IMG/VR virus record: IMGVR_UViG_3300027963_000061
Coordinates: 18,743-82,742 of that record
Strand: one strand, 5' to 3'
Source: a virus
Length of the DNA: 64,000 nucleotides
The notes under the pieces were generated by a model. That model was not told the DNA's origin. It saw only the letters and a list, made by a program, of their open reading frames with translations, and did not search any database. A program made the translations under genes and the position numbers. Position 1 is the first letter of the stretch. The number at the start of each line of letters is the position of its first letter. This document shows positions 55,114 through 62,642 of the stretch, in pieces.

Positions 55114-55329
55114 ATGGGATTCAACAAAAGACATGTGGACCTTGATAACTGTATTGAGGCACTTAAAAACAATAATTTAAGAGGATATTACGGAAAAAGT
55201 GATATGTTATATTTTGAAGATGACTTATCTTCAAGAATACATGATTTATTTTTAGAGGGGAAAACTGATGCAGAAATTTTATTAATTATAAACCAAAACA
55301 TGGAGGAACAAACCAATGAAGTGTATTAA
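55114..55329 (+). CDS. Hypothetical protein, 71 aa
   Basis: A small acidic helical protein (MGFNKRHVDLDNCIEALKNN, then DLFLEGKTDAEILLIINQ). It overlaps the next gene by 14 nt and has no recognised motif. Confidence 0.5.
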   Translation: MGFNKRHVDLDNCIEALKNNNLRGYYGKSDMLYFEDDLSSRIHDLFLEGKTDAEILLIINQNMEEQTNEVY

Positions 55330-55555
55330 ATCAATCAGAACGTCTAAGGACGTAGAATTAGGTGACATCAAAAGAGTTGATGACAAAACCGCAATGAACA
55401 TGGTCGGCTTAAGCTGGCAATATGTTTCCAAAACAGAATGGAAATTATCAAGAGGTAAGAAAGTTGTTGAAGAAACTGCAACAGAACAAACCACAGAACA
55501 AGTGGAAAAGAAACCGTACAAGAAAGGTTCTAAACCAGAAAAGAAATCCAAGTAA
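55316..55555 (+). CDS. Small Lys/Glu-tailed protein, 79 aa
   Basis: Residues 1-45 form a small beta domain (MKCIKSIRTSKDVELGDIKR, then MVGLSWQYVSKTEWK), and the rest is a charged tail (KKPYKKGSKPEKKSK). I see a resemblance to small phage proteins of unknown role found next to DUF3310. Its stop overlaps the next start (TAATG). Confidence 0.5.
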   Translation: MKCIKSIRTSKDVELGDIKRVDDKTAMNMVGLSWQYVSKTEWKLSRGKKVVEETATEQTTEQVEKKPYKKGSKPEKKSK

Positions 55556-55680
55556 TGAAAAAGTTATTAAGAAAATTAGACTGGATTTGGGATTATTATT
55601 TTGTATACTTCCTATACAATGGTAATAGAACACAAGATTACATTGATTACATGGAAAAAAAATGGGGAAAAAATGAGTAA
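55555..55680 (+). CDS. Mini-protein, 41 aa
   Basis: The reading frame MKKLLRKLDWIWDYYFVYFL and onward ends KKWGKNE. It overlaps the previous stop by 1 nt and the DUF3310 start by 8 nt, so translational coupling supports it. An aromatic hydrophobic stretch suggests membrane contact. Confidence 0.45.
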   Translation: MKKLLRKLDWIWDYYFVYFLYNGNRTQDYIDYMEKKWGKNE

Positions 55681-55897
55681 AGAAATGGTAAATGGACCTG
55701 CTCACTATGGTGGTGTAGATAATCCATATGAAGTAATTAAAGTTTGTGAAGCATGGGGATTAGATTTGGATGCATATCTTTTCAATGTAGTAAAGTATGT
55801 TGCAAGGGCGGGCAAGAAAGATAATACAAAAGAACTTGAAGACTTGAAAAAAGCCGCATTTTATTTAGACCGTAAAATTAAAAACTTAGAGAAATGA
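55673..55897 (+). CDS. DUF3310 protein, 74 aa
   Basis: The whole length matches DUF3310: PAHYGGVDNPYEVIKVCEAW, LFNVVKYVARAGKKDN and ELEDLKKAAFYLDRKI. I start at 55673 (MSKEMVNGPAHYGG), not at the longer upstream frame. DUF3310 proteins are common in phages near nucleotide metabolism genes and are related to SaV-type kinases, but without an established activity. The gene overlaps the kinase gene by 4 nt. Confidence 0.8.
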   Translation: MSKEMVNGPAHYGGVDNPYEVIKVCEAWGLDLDAYLFNVVKYVARAGKKDNTKELEDLKKAAFYLDRKIKNLEK

Positions 55898-56331
55898 TTT
55901 ATTGGTTAACAGGCCAACCTGGTGCAGGTAAGACTACTTTAGGAAATTGGTTAATAGCAGCATTACAGGGAGACGCAGTATTGGTTGATGGCGATGACAT
56001 CAGAGAAATCTTTGAGAATAAAGACTATAGTGAACAAGGACGTAGAAAGAATATTGAGTTAGCACAAAATATTTCTCATTTTTTACACAATAAAAAAATG
56101 AACTCAGTAGTTTGCTTAGTGTCACCCTACAGAGACCAAAGAGAAAGTTTTAAAGAAAAGATAGGAAAAGATATTGTTGAACTTTACATCCATACCAATG
56201 AGATTAGAGGTAGAGAATCGTTTCATGTTGAAGGATATGAACAACCTTTAGAGAATTTTATTGATGTTGATACAACAAATAAAAAAGTTTTTGATACCCT
56301 TCAAGAAATCAGAGTCAAATTAAAAATATAA
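55894..56331 (+). CDS. APS-kinase-like (CysC family) P-loop kinase
   Basis: A P-loop, LTGQPGAGKTTLGNW, is at residues 5-18, followed by VDGDDIREIFENKDYSEQGR, which is the CysC-type substrate motif, and VCLVSPYRDQRE. At 145 residues it is a trimmed version of adenylylsulfate kinase (about 200). It may phosphorylate APS or another nucleotide-linked substrate. Neighbours are DUF3310 and a nucleotidyltransferase, with shared stop and start bases. Confidence 0.75.
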   Translation: MIYWLTGQPGAGKTTLGNWLIAALQGDAVLVDGDDIREIFENKDYSEQGRRKNIELAQNISHFLHNKKMNSVVCLVSPYRDQRESFKEKIGKDIVELYIHTNEIRGRESFHVEGYEQPLENFIDVDTTNKKVFDTLQEIRVKLKI

Positions 56332-56732
56332 TGAAAAAAATACATGTAGAGGGAGACCCTAAATTAAAAAACACTGGAGGTAAACAACACTCAATGGTTG
56401 TTGGACGATTTCAACCTTTTCACGACGGACATAAATGGTTGGTAAATCAATGTCTTGAAGACGGAAAGAATGTTCTCATCCTTATTAGAGACATTGTACC
56501 TGACGAGAAAAATCCATTCACCGCATTAGAAGTTTCAAAAAATATTAATATGGAACTTTGGGATTATATTAATCAAGGTAGAGTTGTGGTGATGATTATT
56601 CCTGATATTGAATCAGTAAACTTTGGAAGAGGAGTTGGTTATGATATTATAGAACACATACCACCACAAGAAGTTAGTGAAATATCTGCAACAAAAATTA
56701 GGGAACAATTAAAACAAGAAGGTAAATTATAA
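56331..56732 (+). CDS. HxGH-type nucleotidyltransferase
   Basis: The motif VVGRFQPFHDGHKWLVNQ near residues 23-40 and the closing EISATKIREQLK near 116 mark an adenylyl- or cytidylyltransferase of the NMNAT/GCT type. At 133 residues only the core domain is present. Beside a CysC-like kinase it could act in nucleotide-sulfate, NAD or activated-alcohol synthesis; the sequence does not decide. It shares its last base with the methyltransferase start. Confidence 0.75.
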   Translation: MKKIHVEGDPKLKNTGGKQHSMVVGRFQPFHDGHKWLVNQCLEDGKNVLILIRDIVPDEKNPFTALEVSKNINMELWDYINQGRVVVMIIPDIESVNFGRGVGYDIIEHIPPQEVSEISATKIREQLKQEGKL

Positions 56733-57580
56733 TGTTAGAAACAAATAAAATAATTAATGGGGATTGTATCAAAGTGATGGCAAGTCTTCCTGAGTCTTGT
56801 GTTGATTTGATAGTAACATCACCTCCATACAACGTGGGGATTGATTACGATAGTTATAACGATAAACAATCTATGGAAGATTATTGGCAGTTTACTAAAG
56901 ACTGGTTATCAGAGTCTTATAGGATTCTTAAAGACGACGGAAGAATTGCTGTAAACATTCCATACGAAGTTAACGTACAGGATAGGGGCGGGAGAATACT
57001 ATTCATGTCTGAGTTTTATCAGATTATGAAGAATCTTGGATTTAAATTCTTTGGACTAGTAGACCTCAACGAACAGTCACCACACAGAAGTAAAACCACT
57101 GCTTGGGGTTCATGGATGTCTCCGTCAGCACCTTATATCTACAACCCTAAAGAGTGTGTTATTCTTGGATACAAAAAGAATCACATAAAGAAAGTTAAGG
57201 GTGAACCACAGTGGAAAGGGGAGTTGGTTGATTTAGAACAAGAAGATGGTACCATCAAACAGAAGATGATGTATCAAGAAGAAGATAAGAAAGAGTTTAT
57301 GAGTTTGGTTTATGGTCAGTGGGAATACTTTGCAGATACTAAACAACAAACTAAAGCCACCTTTTCAATGGACATTCCAATGAAGGCAATTAAGATTCTT
57401 ACATACAGGAATGATTTAGTTCTTGACCCATTCACGGGTAGTGGTACTAGTTTAGTTGCTGCTGAAGTTAGTGGAAGACGATGGTTAGGAATAGAATTAA
57501 GTGAAAGTTATAGTAAAGTGGCCAAAGATAGAGTCCAACATTTTATAAATAAAAATAGACAAATGGAATTAGGTATATAA
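56732..57580 (+). CDS. Beta-class N4-cytosine/N6-adenine DNA methyltransferase
   Basis: The permuted beta-class order is seen: the catalytic motif VTSPPYNVGIDY near residue 29 comes first, and the SAM motif LDPFTGSGTSLVAAEVSGRR near 230 last. TSPPY occurs in both N4-cytosine and N6-adenine enzymes. The start INGDCIKVMASLPESCVDLI is typical. With the Dam-type enzyme at 36797 the phage has two modification specificities. A terminator follows. Confidence 0.9.
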   Translation: MLETNKIINGDCIKVMASLPESCVDLIVTSPPYNVGIDYDSYNDKQSMEDYWQFTKDWLSESYRILKDDGRIAVNIPYEVNVQDRGGRILFMSEFYQIMKNLGFKFFGLVDLNEQSPHRSKTTAWGSWMSPSAPYIYNPKECVILGYKKNHIKKVKGEPQWKGELVDLEQEDGTIKQKMMYQEEDKKEFMSLVYGQWEYFADTKQQTKATFSMDIPMKAIKILTYRNDLVLDPFTGSGTSLVAAEVSGRRWLGIELSESYSKVAKDRVQHFINKNRQMELGI

Positions 57581-57582
57581 TT

Positions 57583-57607
57583 AAAGGGTCATACGACCCT
57601 TTTTTTA
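57583..57607 (+). terminator. Terminator after DNA methyltransferase
   Basis: AAGGGTC and GACCCTT pair around ATAC, followed by six more T residues. The T-run merges with a TATTTATA box. Confidence 0.9.
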
Positions 57608-57625
57608 TTTATATGGATATTTATT
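57606..57625 (+). promoter_or_regulatory. Double TATTTAT-class late promoter candidate
   Basis: TATTTATA at 57606-57613 and TATTTATT at 57618-57625 are arranged in tandem directly after a terminator. The second lies 13 nt before the ATG at 57639. Confidence 0.55.
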
Positions 57626-57638
57626 AAGAAAAATACAG

Positions 57639-58769
57639 ATGGCTGAAATTATTATAAACGAAAGACAATTGGAGATACTCCAAAATTTAATCACAAAAGA
57701 AGAAAATCTAAAATTAGCCGAACAAAATTGGGCAAGATTCAACGATAAAGAAAAAGAAATGGTTGTTGAGATGATGAAAGTCTTGCACCCAAAAAAAGCC
57801 ATGTTAATCAAAGAAGATAAATGGTATAATACTTTAGGTGATGTTGTGGGTATTTTTGACCCTACAGGTGTGGTAGATGCAATAAATGGTATTTCATATA
57901 TAGGTCAAGGTGATTATTTATTTGGATTTTTATCATTTGTTTCAGCAATACCATATGCTGGTGATTTAATTGCAAAACCTGTGATGGGAGCATTAAAGAT
58001 TGGTGCACCAAGTGCAAAGGCTTTAAATGGGGTTATGAAATTATCAAAGGCTGGTAAGTCAGCAGAAGCTGCGGCTGAACTAGCTAAAATTTCTAAATCA
58101 GGAGGTATCGTAGGAAGTTTTGTTAGTGGTGTTGGAAAATATGCGGGAAAACTTAAAGATTTAGTTTTAAGAATCCCAATGCCAGGTGGAATGAAAAGAA
58201 CACTTACACAATGGATAGAGTTATTTGAAAAAGGTGCGGTTAAAGGAAAAACGGTTAGATACGGAGCAGGTGTTTTTGCAAAAAATATACCAAAGTTAAG
58301 TAAAGATGCCCAAATTGCAGGACTTCAAAAATTAATTAAGGCATCAAAAGAAAGTGGTTTATTTACATCTTATAGGACAACCAAAGGTTTATTGTCGTGG
58401 AAAAGTGTTTTCAGAGGAATGCCTCAATTAATAGGAAGAAATGCTTCAGTTAGGTCTTTAATGAGACAAACTAAACTTTGGGCAGGATTTTTAGATTTTG
58501 TTGGATTAGGTAATTTTGTTGGTCCTGATGAGGCGTTGAAAGAAATGGGTCAAGAGCAATTAGAATCAAAATTCGCGGAATATCAAAAAACACCCGAAGC
58601 TCAGCAATATGCACAAGAAACTTTTGGAGACGCGGAAGTTCCTGATACTCAAACACAACAATCAACAGCAAGTTCTTCTAAACCAACTAATTCAAAAAAC
58701 CCTATTGGAGACTTTTTTAGTAGTATTTTTGGTGGAGCATCTAAAGGCGAATTTTTAGCCGCATTATAA
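57639..58769 (+). CDS. Late protein with targeting-like peptide and hydrophobic membrane-active region, 376 aa
   Basis: The N-terminus (IIINERQLEILQNLITKEE) is a variant of the shared peptide. Residues about 65-125 hold a hydrophobic Gly-rich stretch with FDPTGVVDAINGISYIGQGD and FLSFVSAIPYAGDLI, reminiscent of membrane-inserting pre-toxin domains. Further Gly/Ala-rich helices follow, and the C-terminus is disordered and ends FFSSIFGGASKGEF. It heads a putative cargo operon. A role in membrane passage or DNA ejection is conceivable but unproven. Confidence 0.5.
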   Translation: MAEIIINERQLEILQNLITKEENLKLAEQNWARFNDKEKEMVVEMMKVLHPKKAMLIKEDKWYNTLGDVVGIFDPTGVVDAINGISYIGQGDYLFGFLSFVSAIPYAGDLIAKPVMGALKIGAPSAKALNGVMKLSKAGKSAEAAAELAKISKSGGIVGSFVSGVGKYAGKLKDLVLRIPMPGGMKRTLTQWIELFEKGAVKGKTVRYGAGVFAKNIPKLSKDAQIAGLQKLIKASKESGLFTSYRTTKGLLSWKSVFRGMPQLIGRNASVRSLMRQTKLWAGFLDFVGLGNFVGPDEALKEMGQEQLESKFAEYQKTPEAQQYAQETFGDAEVPDTQTQQSTASSSKPTNSKNPIGDFFSSIFGGASKGEFLAAL

Positions 58770-58781
58770 AAAAAATTAAAA

Positions 58782-59153
58782 ATGAAAGAAGAATTAACAC
58801 TCAAATTATTACAAATTCAATTACAGTTCAAATTTTTGCATTGGCAAACATTTGGAGACGCTAAACATAAGGCTTATGGTGACATATATGATTTATTAGG
58901 TGACATCATAGATAAATTTGTAGAGGCTATGATGGGGAAATATGGTAGAGTTGAATTTGAACCTGAATTTTCAATCATGTTTCAAGATATTAAGTCATTA
59001 AGTGTACAAAACTTTATGGATGGAATTACTGAATTTTTAGTAGGTATGTCTGACCATTTAGATTCAAGATATGATAGTGATTTATTAAATCTAAGAGATG
59101 AAATGTTGGCCGATATCAATCAATTAAAGTACAGACTTACATTAAAATATTAA
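58782..59153 (+). CDS. DUF5856-type ferritin-like (Dps-like) protein, 123 aa
   Basis: The sequence LLQIQLQFKFLHWQTFGDAK, then HKAYGDIYDLLGDIIDKFVE, resembles the first two helices of a Dps/ferritin fold, with W, H and D at the usual ferroxidase-like places. The phage family DUF5856 has this pattern. It may protect DNA from oxidation or bind iron, but key residues need a structural check. It lies between two putative cargo genes. Confidence 0.6.
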   Translation: MKEELTLKLLQIQLQFKFLHWQTFGDAKHKAYGDIYDLLGDIIDKFVEAMMGKYGRVEFEPEFSIMFQDIKSLSVQNFMDGITEFLVGMSDHLDSRYDSDLLNLRDEMLADINQLKYRLTLKY

Positions 59154-59154
59154 T

Positions 59155-59532
59155 ATGGTAAAAAAAGTAATAAGACTTACAGAGAATGATTTAACTAATC
59201 TTGTTAAGAGAGTTATTTCAGAACAAAATCTTGAAAGAGAATTTGTTAGAGCTATTCAACGATTTTTAATATCTAAAAAAATTACAGGTGATAATAGACA
59301 ACCCTTAGTTGTTGATGGTAAAACAGATAATAATTTAACATCACAAACTGCACAGGCAATATCAAAATATCAAGCGGCTATCGGATGTCGTCGTACTGAG
59401 GGAGTGTGGGGTGAAGAAACTTGGAGCAAAATGCCTCCTAAAGACAAACAAGAATTAGAGGACTTTGTTGCGGAAGAAGGAGGGCTTATTGACCAATTTA
59501 TAAATTGGATAGGTAAAAAATTCAGAGGGTAA
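59155..59532 (+). CDS. Peptidoglycan-binding-type protein with targeting-like peptide, 125 aa
   Basis: The N-terminal RLTENDLTNLVKRVISEQ is almost the same as the internal LTEDELIDLIEKLVIEQ of the 31577 protein. The rest resembles a PG_binding_1 domain: FVRAIQRFLISKKI, AQAISKYQAAIG and TEGVWGEETWSKM. An amphipathic C-terminus ends the protein. If it is packaged, it could help DNA entry through the cell wall. The stop is followed directly by a TTG start. Confidence 0.6.
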   Translation: MVKKVIRLTENDLTNLVKRVISEQNLEREFVRAIQRFLISKKITGDNRQPLVVDGKTDNNLTSQTAQAISKYQAAIGCRRTEGVWGEETWSKMPPKDKQELEDFVAEEGGLIDQFINWIGKKFRG

Positions 59533-60945
59533 TTGAAAAAATTAATTAAAGAGAGTGGTATAAGAGACATTTCGGCTTTAAGGAAGAGATACCCTAAAGC
59601 CGAAATTTATTTTCACCAAGATTTAGATGGTGTTACCACTGCGATTGCGATGAAGAAATACCTTGAAAACAATGGTATTGATGTTGTGGGTGCTCATATT
59701 ATACAATATGGTGATAAAGAGTTTTCAGTTAAAAAGAATGACGCTAGTGGTGATGTAATGCCAGTACTTGTTGATTTTGCACACGGAAAACCAATGTTCA
59801 AGATTCACACAGACCATCATGACAAACAAGTTGGTGCTGAAAAAGGAACTTCAAAATCTTTCAGACAAGCTCGTTCAAATGTTGAAACAATATCTCAAGT
59901 TGTTTCACCTAAAAAATTGTTCCCAAGTTCAGATGTTTTATTAATTAATACAGTTGATTCTGCAGACTTCGCAAGACAAAACATTACGCCAGACGAAGTG
60001 GTAAACTACATCTATAGAATAGATAAAGATAAATCACTTCAAAGAAATAAATTGTTATTAGGATTTGTTATTAACAAATTAATATTAGCATTTAAAAACA
60101 AACCAGGATTTTTAGAAAGACTTGTTATGGATTCAGAACCTTCGCTAATGAATATTTTGAACAACATTAAAGAATGGATGAAAGATACTAACGCACCTGA
60201 GCCAGAAGAATTACAAAGAAATGCAGAAGACTATAAAGAAAAAATGAAGGGATTTCCCGAAGTACAAGACAATATTATTTACCAATACGGTGGAGGTAGT
60301 ATGTTCAAGCCTGGGTCATATGACAGGTATACCCCATTTAGAAATAATCCTGATGCAGACTTTCTCATTATGGTTTGGCCGATGGGGTTGGTACAGGCTT
60401 CATGTAATCCGTTTAAAAAGGATAGGGAACTTAAGGATGTTAACCTTGGCGAGATTGCCCAAGAGGTTATATCAAGGTGGGAAGGCCAACTTAAAGAAAA
60501 GAAAATACCGTTATCATCAATAAAGTGGATTAGTGAAACAAGTGTTAACCCTGAGAGTATTGGGTTTACGTTCCAAGATTTTGATGCGATTTATGGCGGA
60601 AAATTTATTGGTGTACCTAACGGAGAAGAGGCATTGATGAGAATTAAAGAAATGATGGAAAAACCATTTAAAGATTTAACGGATAGAGAAAAGAACATAT
60701 TAGATAATGTATTGATAAATGCTTGGGATTTAATTCAGGCAAACTCAGGTGGACATAAGTGTATAACTAATATCAGCGGATTAAATTATTTGGGTAGAGG
60801 TACAAGACCTCCTCAAGGGACGTATCGTTATGACTCAGAGAAAGAAGACCATCCTTATGTTAAATTTACAAAAATGATTGCTCAGGAGTTCAGAAAAAAA
60901 CTCCAAGAAAAGATTGAGGAATCCAAACAGTCTGTTGAATCTTAA
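59533..60945 (+). CDS. DHH-family phosphoesterase, 470 aa
   Basis: The start is a TTG at 59533 right after the previous stop, giving the basic MKKLIKESG start. The DHH domain has IYFHQDLDGVTTAIAMKKY near residue 26 and the signature HTDHHDK near 93; the DHHA1-like end reads SGGHKCITNISGLNYLGRG. Such enzymes hydrolyse oligonucleotides, single-stranded DNA or cyclic dinucleotides. The insert of about 150 residues in the middle is unusual. Expressed with putative cargo genes, it could remove defence signal nucleotides on entry; that is inference. Confidence 0.75.
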   Translation: MKKLIKESGIRDISALRKRYPKAEIYFHQDLDGVTTAIAMKKYLENNGIDVVGAHIIQYGDKEFSVKKNDASGDVMPVLVDFAHGKPMFKIHTDHHDKQVGAEKGTSKSFRQARSNVETISQVVSPKKLFPSSDVLLINTVDSADFARQNITPDEVVNYIYRIDKDKSLQRNKLLLGFVINKLILAFKNKPGFLERLVMDSEPSLMNILNNIKEWMKDTNAPEPEELQRNAEDYKEKMKGFPEVQDNIIYQYGGGSMFKPGSYDRYTPFRNNPDADFLIMVWPMGLVQASCNPFKKDRELKDVNLGEIAQEVISRWEGQLKEKKIPLSSIKWISETSVNPESIGFTFQDFDAIYGGKFIGVPNGEEALMRIKEMMEKPFKDLTDREKNILDNVLINAWDLIQANSGGHKCITNISGLNYLGRGTRPPQGTYRYDSEKEDHPYVKFTKMIAQEFRKKLQEKIEESKQSVES

Positions 60946-60966
60946 TTAATTATTTTTTATATTTTG
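60935..60966 (+). promoter_or_regulatory. Bacteroidetes-type promoter, variant
   Basis: TTG at 60935-60937 and TATATTTTG at 60958-60966 are 20 nt apart, with one extra T in the -7 box. The ATG at 60970 follows after 3 nt. Confidence 0.5.
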
Positions 60967-60969
60967 TGT

Positions 60970-61509
60970 ATGTCAAATAAAGTATACACAAAGAAAGGAG
61001 ATGACGGAAGTACGAGTCTTTTGTCAGGAAGAAGAATCTCAAAAATGACTTCAGAAATTAAAGCTGTTGGGGTTTTAGATGAATTAAATTCATTCATAGG
61101 TTTATTAAGGAGTGAATTGGTATATTCTGAAGCTTCATTTGAAATGATTCAATGGAATCTATTCAATGCAGGGTCCACAATCATTAATGATAATAATGTT
61201 GAACTAACTGAGATAAATTCTGAGGATTCAAAAACTCTTGAAGATTGGATGGATAAGATGAATGAAGAACTTCCAGTATTAAAAAACTTTATATTACCCA
61301 AAGGAAATAGAGTTGTGAGTTTGGCTCACATTTGTAGAACGGTGTGTAGACGAGCTGAAATTACGGTTCTTGAATGTATTGTTCTTGACAACTTTGTCAA
61401 GTTAAATCCTATTACAATTTATTTAAACAGACTAAGTGATTTCTTTTTTGTTTTGGCAAGATACCTTTCACATAAAGATAATATTGAAGAAACTATTTGG
61501 AAAAACTAA
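60970..61509 (+). CDS. PduO-type ATP:cob(I)alamin adenosyltransferase
   Basis: The motifs of PduO-type enzymes are in order: VYTKKGDDGSTSLLSGRRIS at the start (ATP loop), GVLDELNSFIGLLRSEL, FILPKGNRVVSLAHICRTVC with the RxxxRRAE helix, and LNRLSDFFFVLARY. At 179 residues the size is normal. It would make adenosylcobalamin, the cofactor of class II ribonucleotide reductase and of several mutases. This is a rare cargo for a phage; no B12-dependent enzyme is in the window. Its stop overlaps the convergent DUF192 gene. Confidence 0.88.
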   Translation: MSNKVYTKKGDDGSTSLLSGRRISKMTSEIKAVGVLDELNSFIGLLRSELVYSEASFEMIQWNLFNAGSTIINDNNVELTEINSEDSKTLEDWMDKMNEELPVLKNFILPKGNRVVSLAHICRTVCRRAEITVLECIVLDNFVKLNPITIYLNRLSDFFFVLARYLSHKDNIEETIWKN

Positions 61510-61853
61510 AAGATATATTCTACAGAATCACCAGGTTGTATATTCAAGTCTTCACAAGTGCCACCTTCTAATTCTAAAACAATATTACCTCTTCCACAAT
61601 ATGACAGACAAGGGTCTTCATTACAAGGAGGACAATCAAAATGAATATTCACAATAACATTATTTTTTATTATGATGATATCAAGTGGTATGATACAATT
61701 CTTCATCCAAAAACATTGTTTCTTTCCACCCATTAAAAATAGCAGACCGTCAAACGTAGAGTCAAATCTCTTATACATCATACCGATGGCTTGAGATTTT
61801 TTATCTACTAAAGTTTTGACATTAAAAATATTATCATTAATTTTAACTTTCAT
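61506..61853 (-). CDS. DUF192 family protein, 115 aa
   Basis: The start ATG 61853 (MKVKINDNIFNVKTLVDKKS) is preferred because a TATTTATT box ends 4 nt upstream. The family motifs are AIGMMYKRFDSTFDGLLFLM, FWMKNCIIPLDIIII and GNIVLELEGGTCEDLNIQPG. DUF192 proteins are small beta proteins of unknown function. A CPPCNEDPCLSYCGRG insert gives four cysteines and may bind metal, which is unusual for the family. Confidence 0.8.
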   Translation of the reverse strand: MKVKINDNIFNVKTLVDKKSQAIGMMYKRFDSTFDGLLFLMGGKKQCFWMKNCIIPLDIIIIKNNVIVNIHFDCPPCNEDPCLSYCGRGNIVLELEGGTCEDLNIQPGDSVEYIF

Positions 61854-61857
61854 ATAT

Positions 61858-61865
61858 AATAAATA
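61858..61865 (-). promoter_or_regulatory. TATTTAT-class late promoter candidate
   Basis: TATTTATT on the minus strand ends 4 nt before the DUF192 start and overlaps the leader of the divergent Nudix gene. Confidence 0.45.
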
Positions 61866-61867
61866 CC

Positions 61868-62287
61868 ATGGATAAAAAAAGATACGTAGGAGTGGTGGTA
61901 AAACATCAAAACAAACTTCTTTTATGTAAAAGAAACAATTTGGGTTCATTCCCTGGAATGTGGTCAATACCTGGAGGTAAGTTAGAAGAGAATGAAACTA
62001 CTCAAGAAGGAGCCAAAAGAGAATTCTTTGAAGAGACAGCATTAAACATTAATGACGTTGAATTAACATTTGTTGGTTTAATACCACGACATACCAGAGA
62101 TGGTAAGAAGGTTAAAGGGTTCATGTATGTATATTTATTGAACGTAGAGTTTCCATTATATCCTGATTTATTAAATGCAATAGATGGGGAAGAACATACA
62201 GAGTGTGGGTACTTTACATTAGAAGAAATTAAACCTGAAACATCAGGTGAGTATTTTTATAAACTTGCTGAAATAATTCTATCATGA
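61868..62287 (+). CDS. Nudix hydrolase, 139 aa
   Basis: The Nudix box is complete: GGKLEENETTQEGAKREFFE followed by ETAL gives G-x5-E-x7-RE-x2-EE. The surrounding MWSIPGGKL and the VVVKHQNKLLLCKRNN start are typical of MutT-like or 8-oxo-dGTPase/NUDT1-like enzymes. The substrate is not readable. The stop overlaps the ATG of a small membrane protein. Only 14 nt separate it from the divergent DUF192 start. Confidence 0.88.
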   Translation: MDKKRYVGVVVKHQNKLLLCKRNNLGSFPGMWSIPGGKLEENETTQEGAKREFFEETALNINDVELTFVGLIPRHTRDGKKVKGFMYVYLLNVEFPLYPDLLNAIDGEEHTECGYFTLEEIKPETSGEYFYKLAEIILS

Positions 62288-62400
62288 AAATATTATTCAT
62301 TGTTTGGTTTGTAGTGTCAATTGTTGCCAATGTATGGGCATACATTCATATGACCAAAAAAGCGAAAGAAGAAATAAAAAAATTAAATAATTTAAAATGA
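62284..62400 (+). CDS. Mini membrane protein, 38 aa
   Basis: MKILFIVWFVVSIVANVWAY is one transmembrane helix, followed by a Lys/Glu-rich tail (TKKAKEEIKKLNNLK). It overlaps the Nudix stop (ATGA) and the next start by 4 nt, so three genes are coupled. Confidence 0.5.
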   Translation: MKILFIVWFVVSIVANVWAYIHMTKKAKEEIKKLNNLK

Positions 62401-62504
62401 ATCTATTAATTGGTATAGGTATAGTAATGTTTATTTTTGCTGTGTACTGTTGTATTGACATGAACAGACAATTAAAAAAAATTGTTGAAAAACTTGATAA
62501 TTAA
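62397..62504 (+). CDS. Mini membrane protein, 35 aa
   Basis: MNLLIGIGIVMFIFAVYCCI is one transmembrane helix with two cysteines, followed by a basic/acidic tail (RQLKKIVEKLDN). It is coupled to the preceding 38-residue protein, and both have the same build. It is the last protein gene in the window. Confidence 0.5.
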   Translation: MNLLIGIGIVMFIFAVYCCIDMNRQLKKIVEKLDN

Positions 62505-62524
62505 AAAAAAAGTTATTACCTTTG
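62494..62524 (+). promoter_or_regulatory. Tandem host-type promoter P1
   Basis: TTG at 62494-62496 and TACCTTTG at 62517-62524 are separated by 20 nt; GTAAGAC follows as in P4. Confidence 0.7.
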
Positions 62525-62547
62525 TAAGACTTTGATGAAAATGGAGA

Positions 62548-62555
62548 TATTTATA
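62548..62555 (+). promoter_or_regulatory. TATTTAT-class box without a gene
   Basis: TATTTATA lies within the P1 leader, followed by a CACCT-GAAA-AGGTG hairpin (62561-62574). No start codon follows, so it could give a late version of the non-coding transcripts or be chance. Confidence 0.3.
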
Positions 62556-62604
62556 TTTCCACACCTGAAAAGGTGAACATCCCCAAAAAAAAGTTTCATA
62601 AAAA

Positions 62605-62636
62605 TTTGACGGTGTCAAAACTGTTGATTACCTTTG
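62605..62636 (+). promoter_or_regulatory. Tandem host-type promoter P2
   Basis: TTTG at 62605-62608 and TACCTTTG at 62629-62636 are separated by 20 nt. The whole segment from TTTGAC to GAGAC is highly similar to P4. Confidence 0.8.
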
Positions 62637-62642
62637 TGAGAC

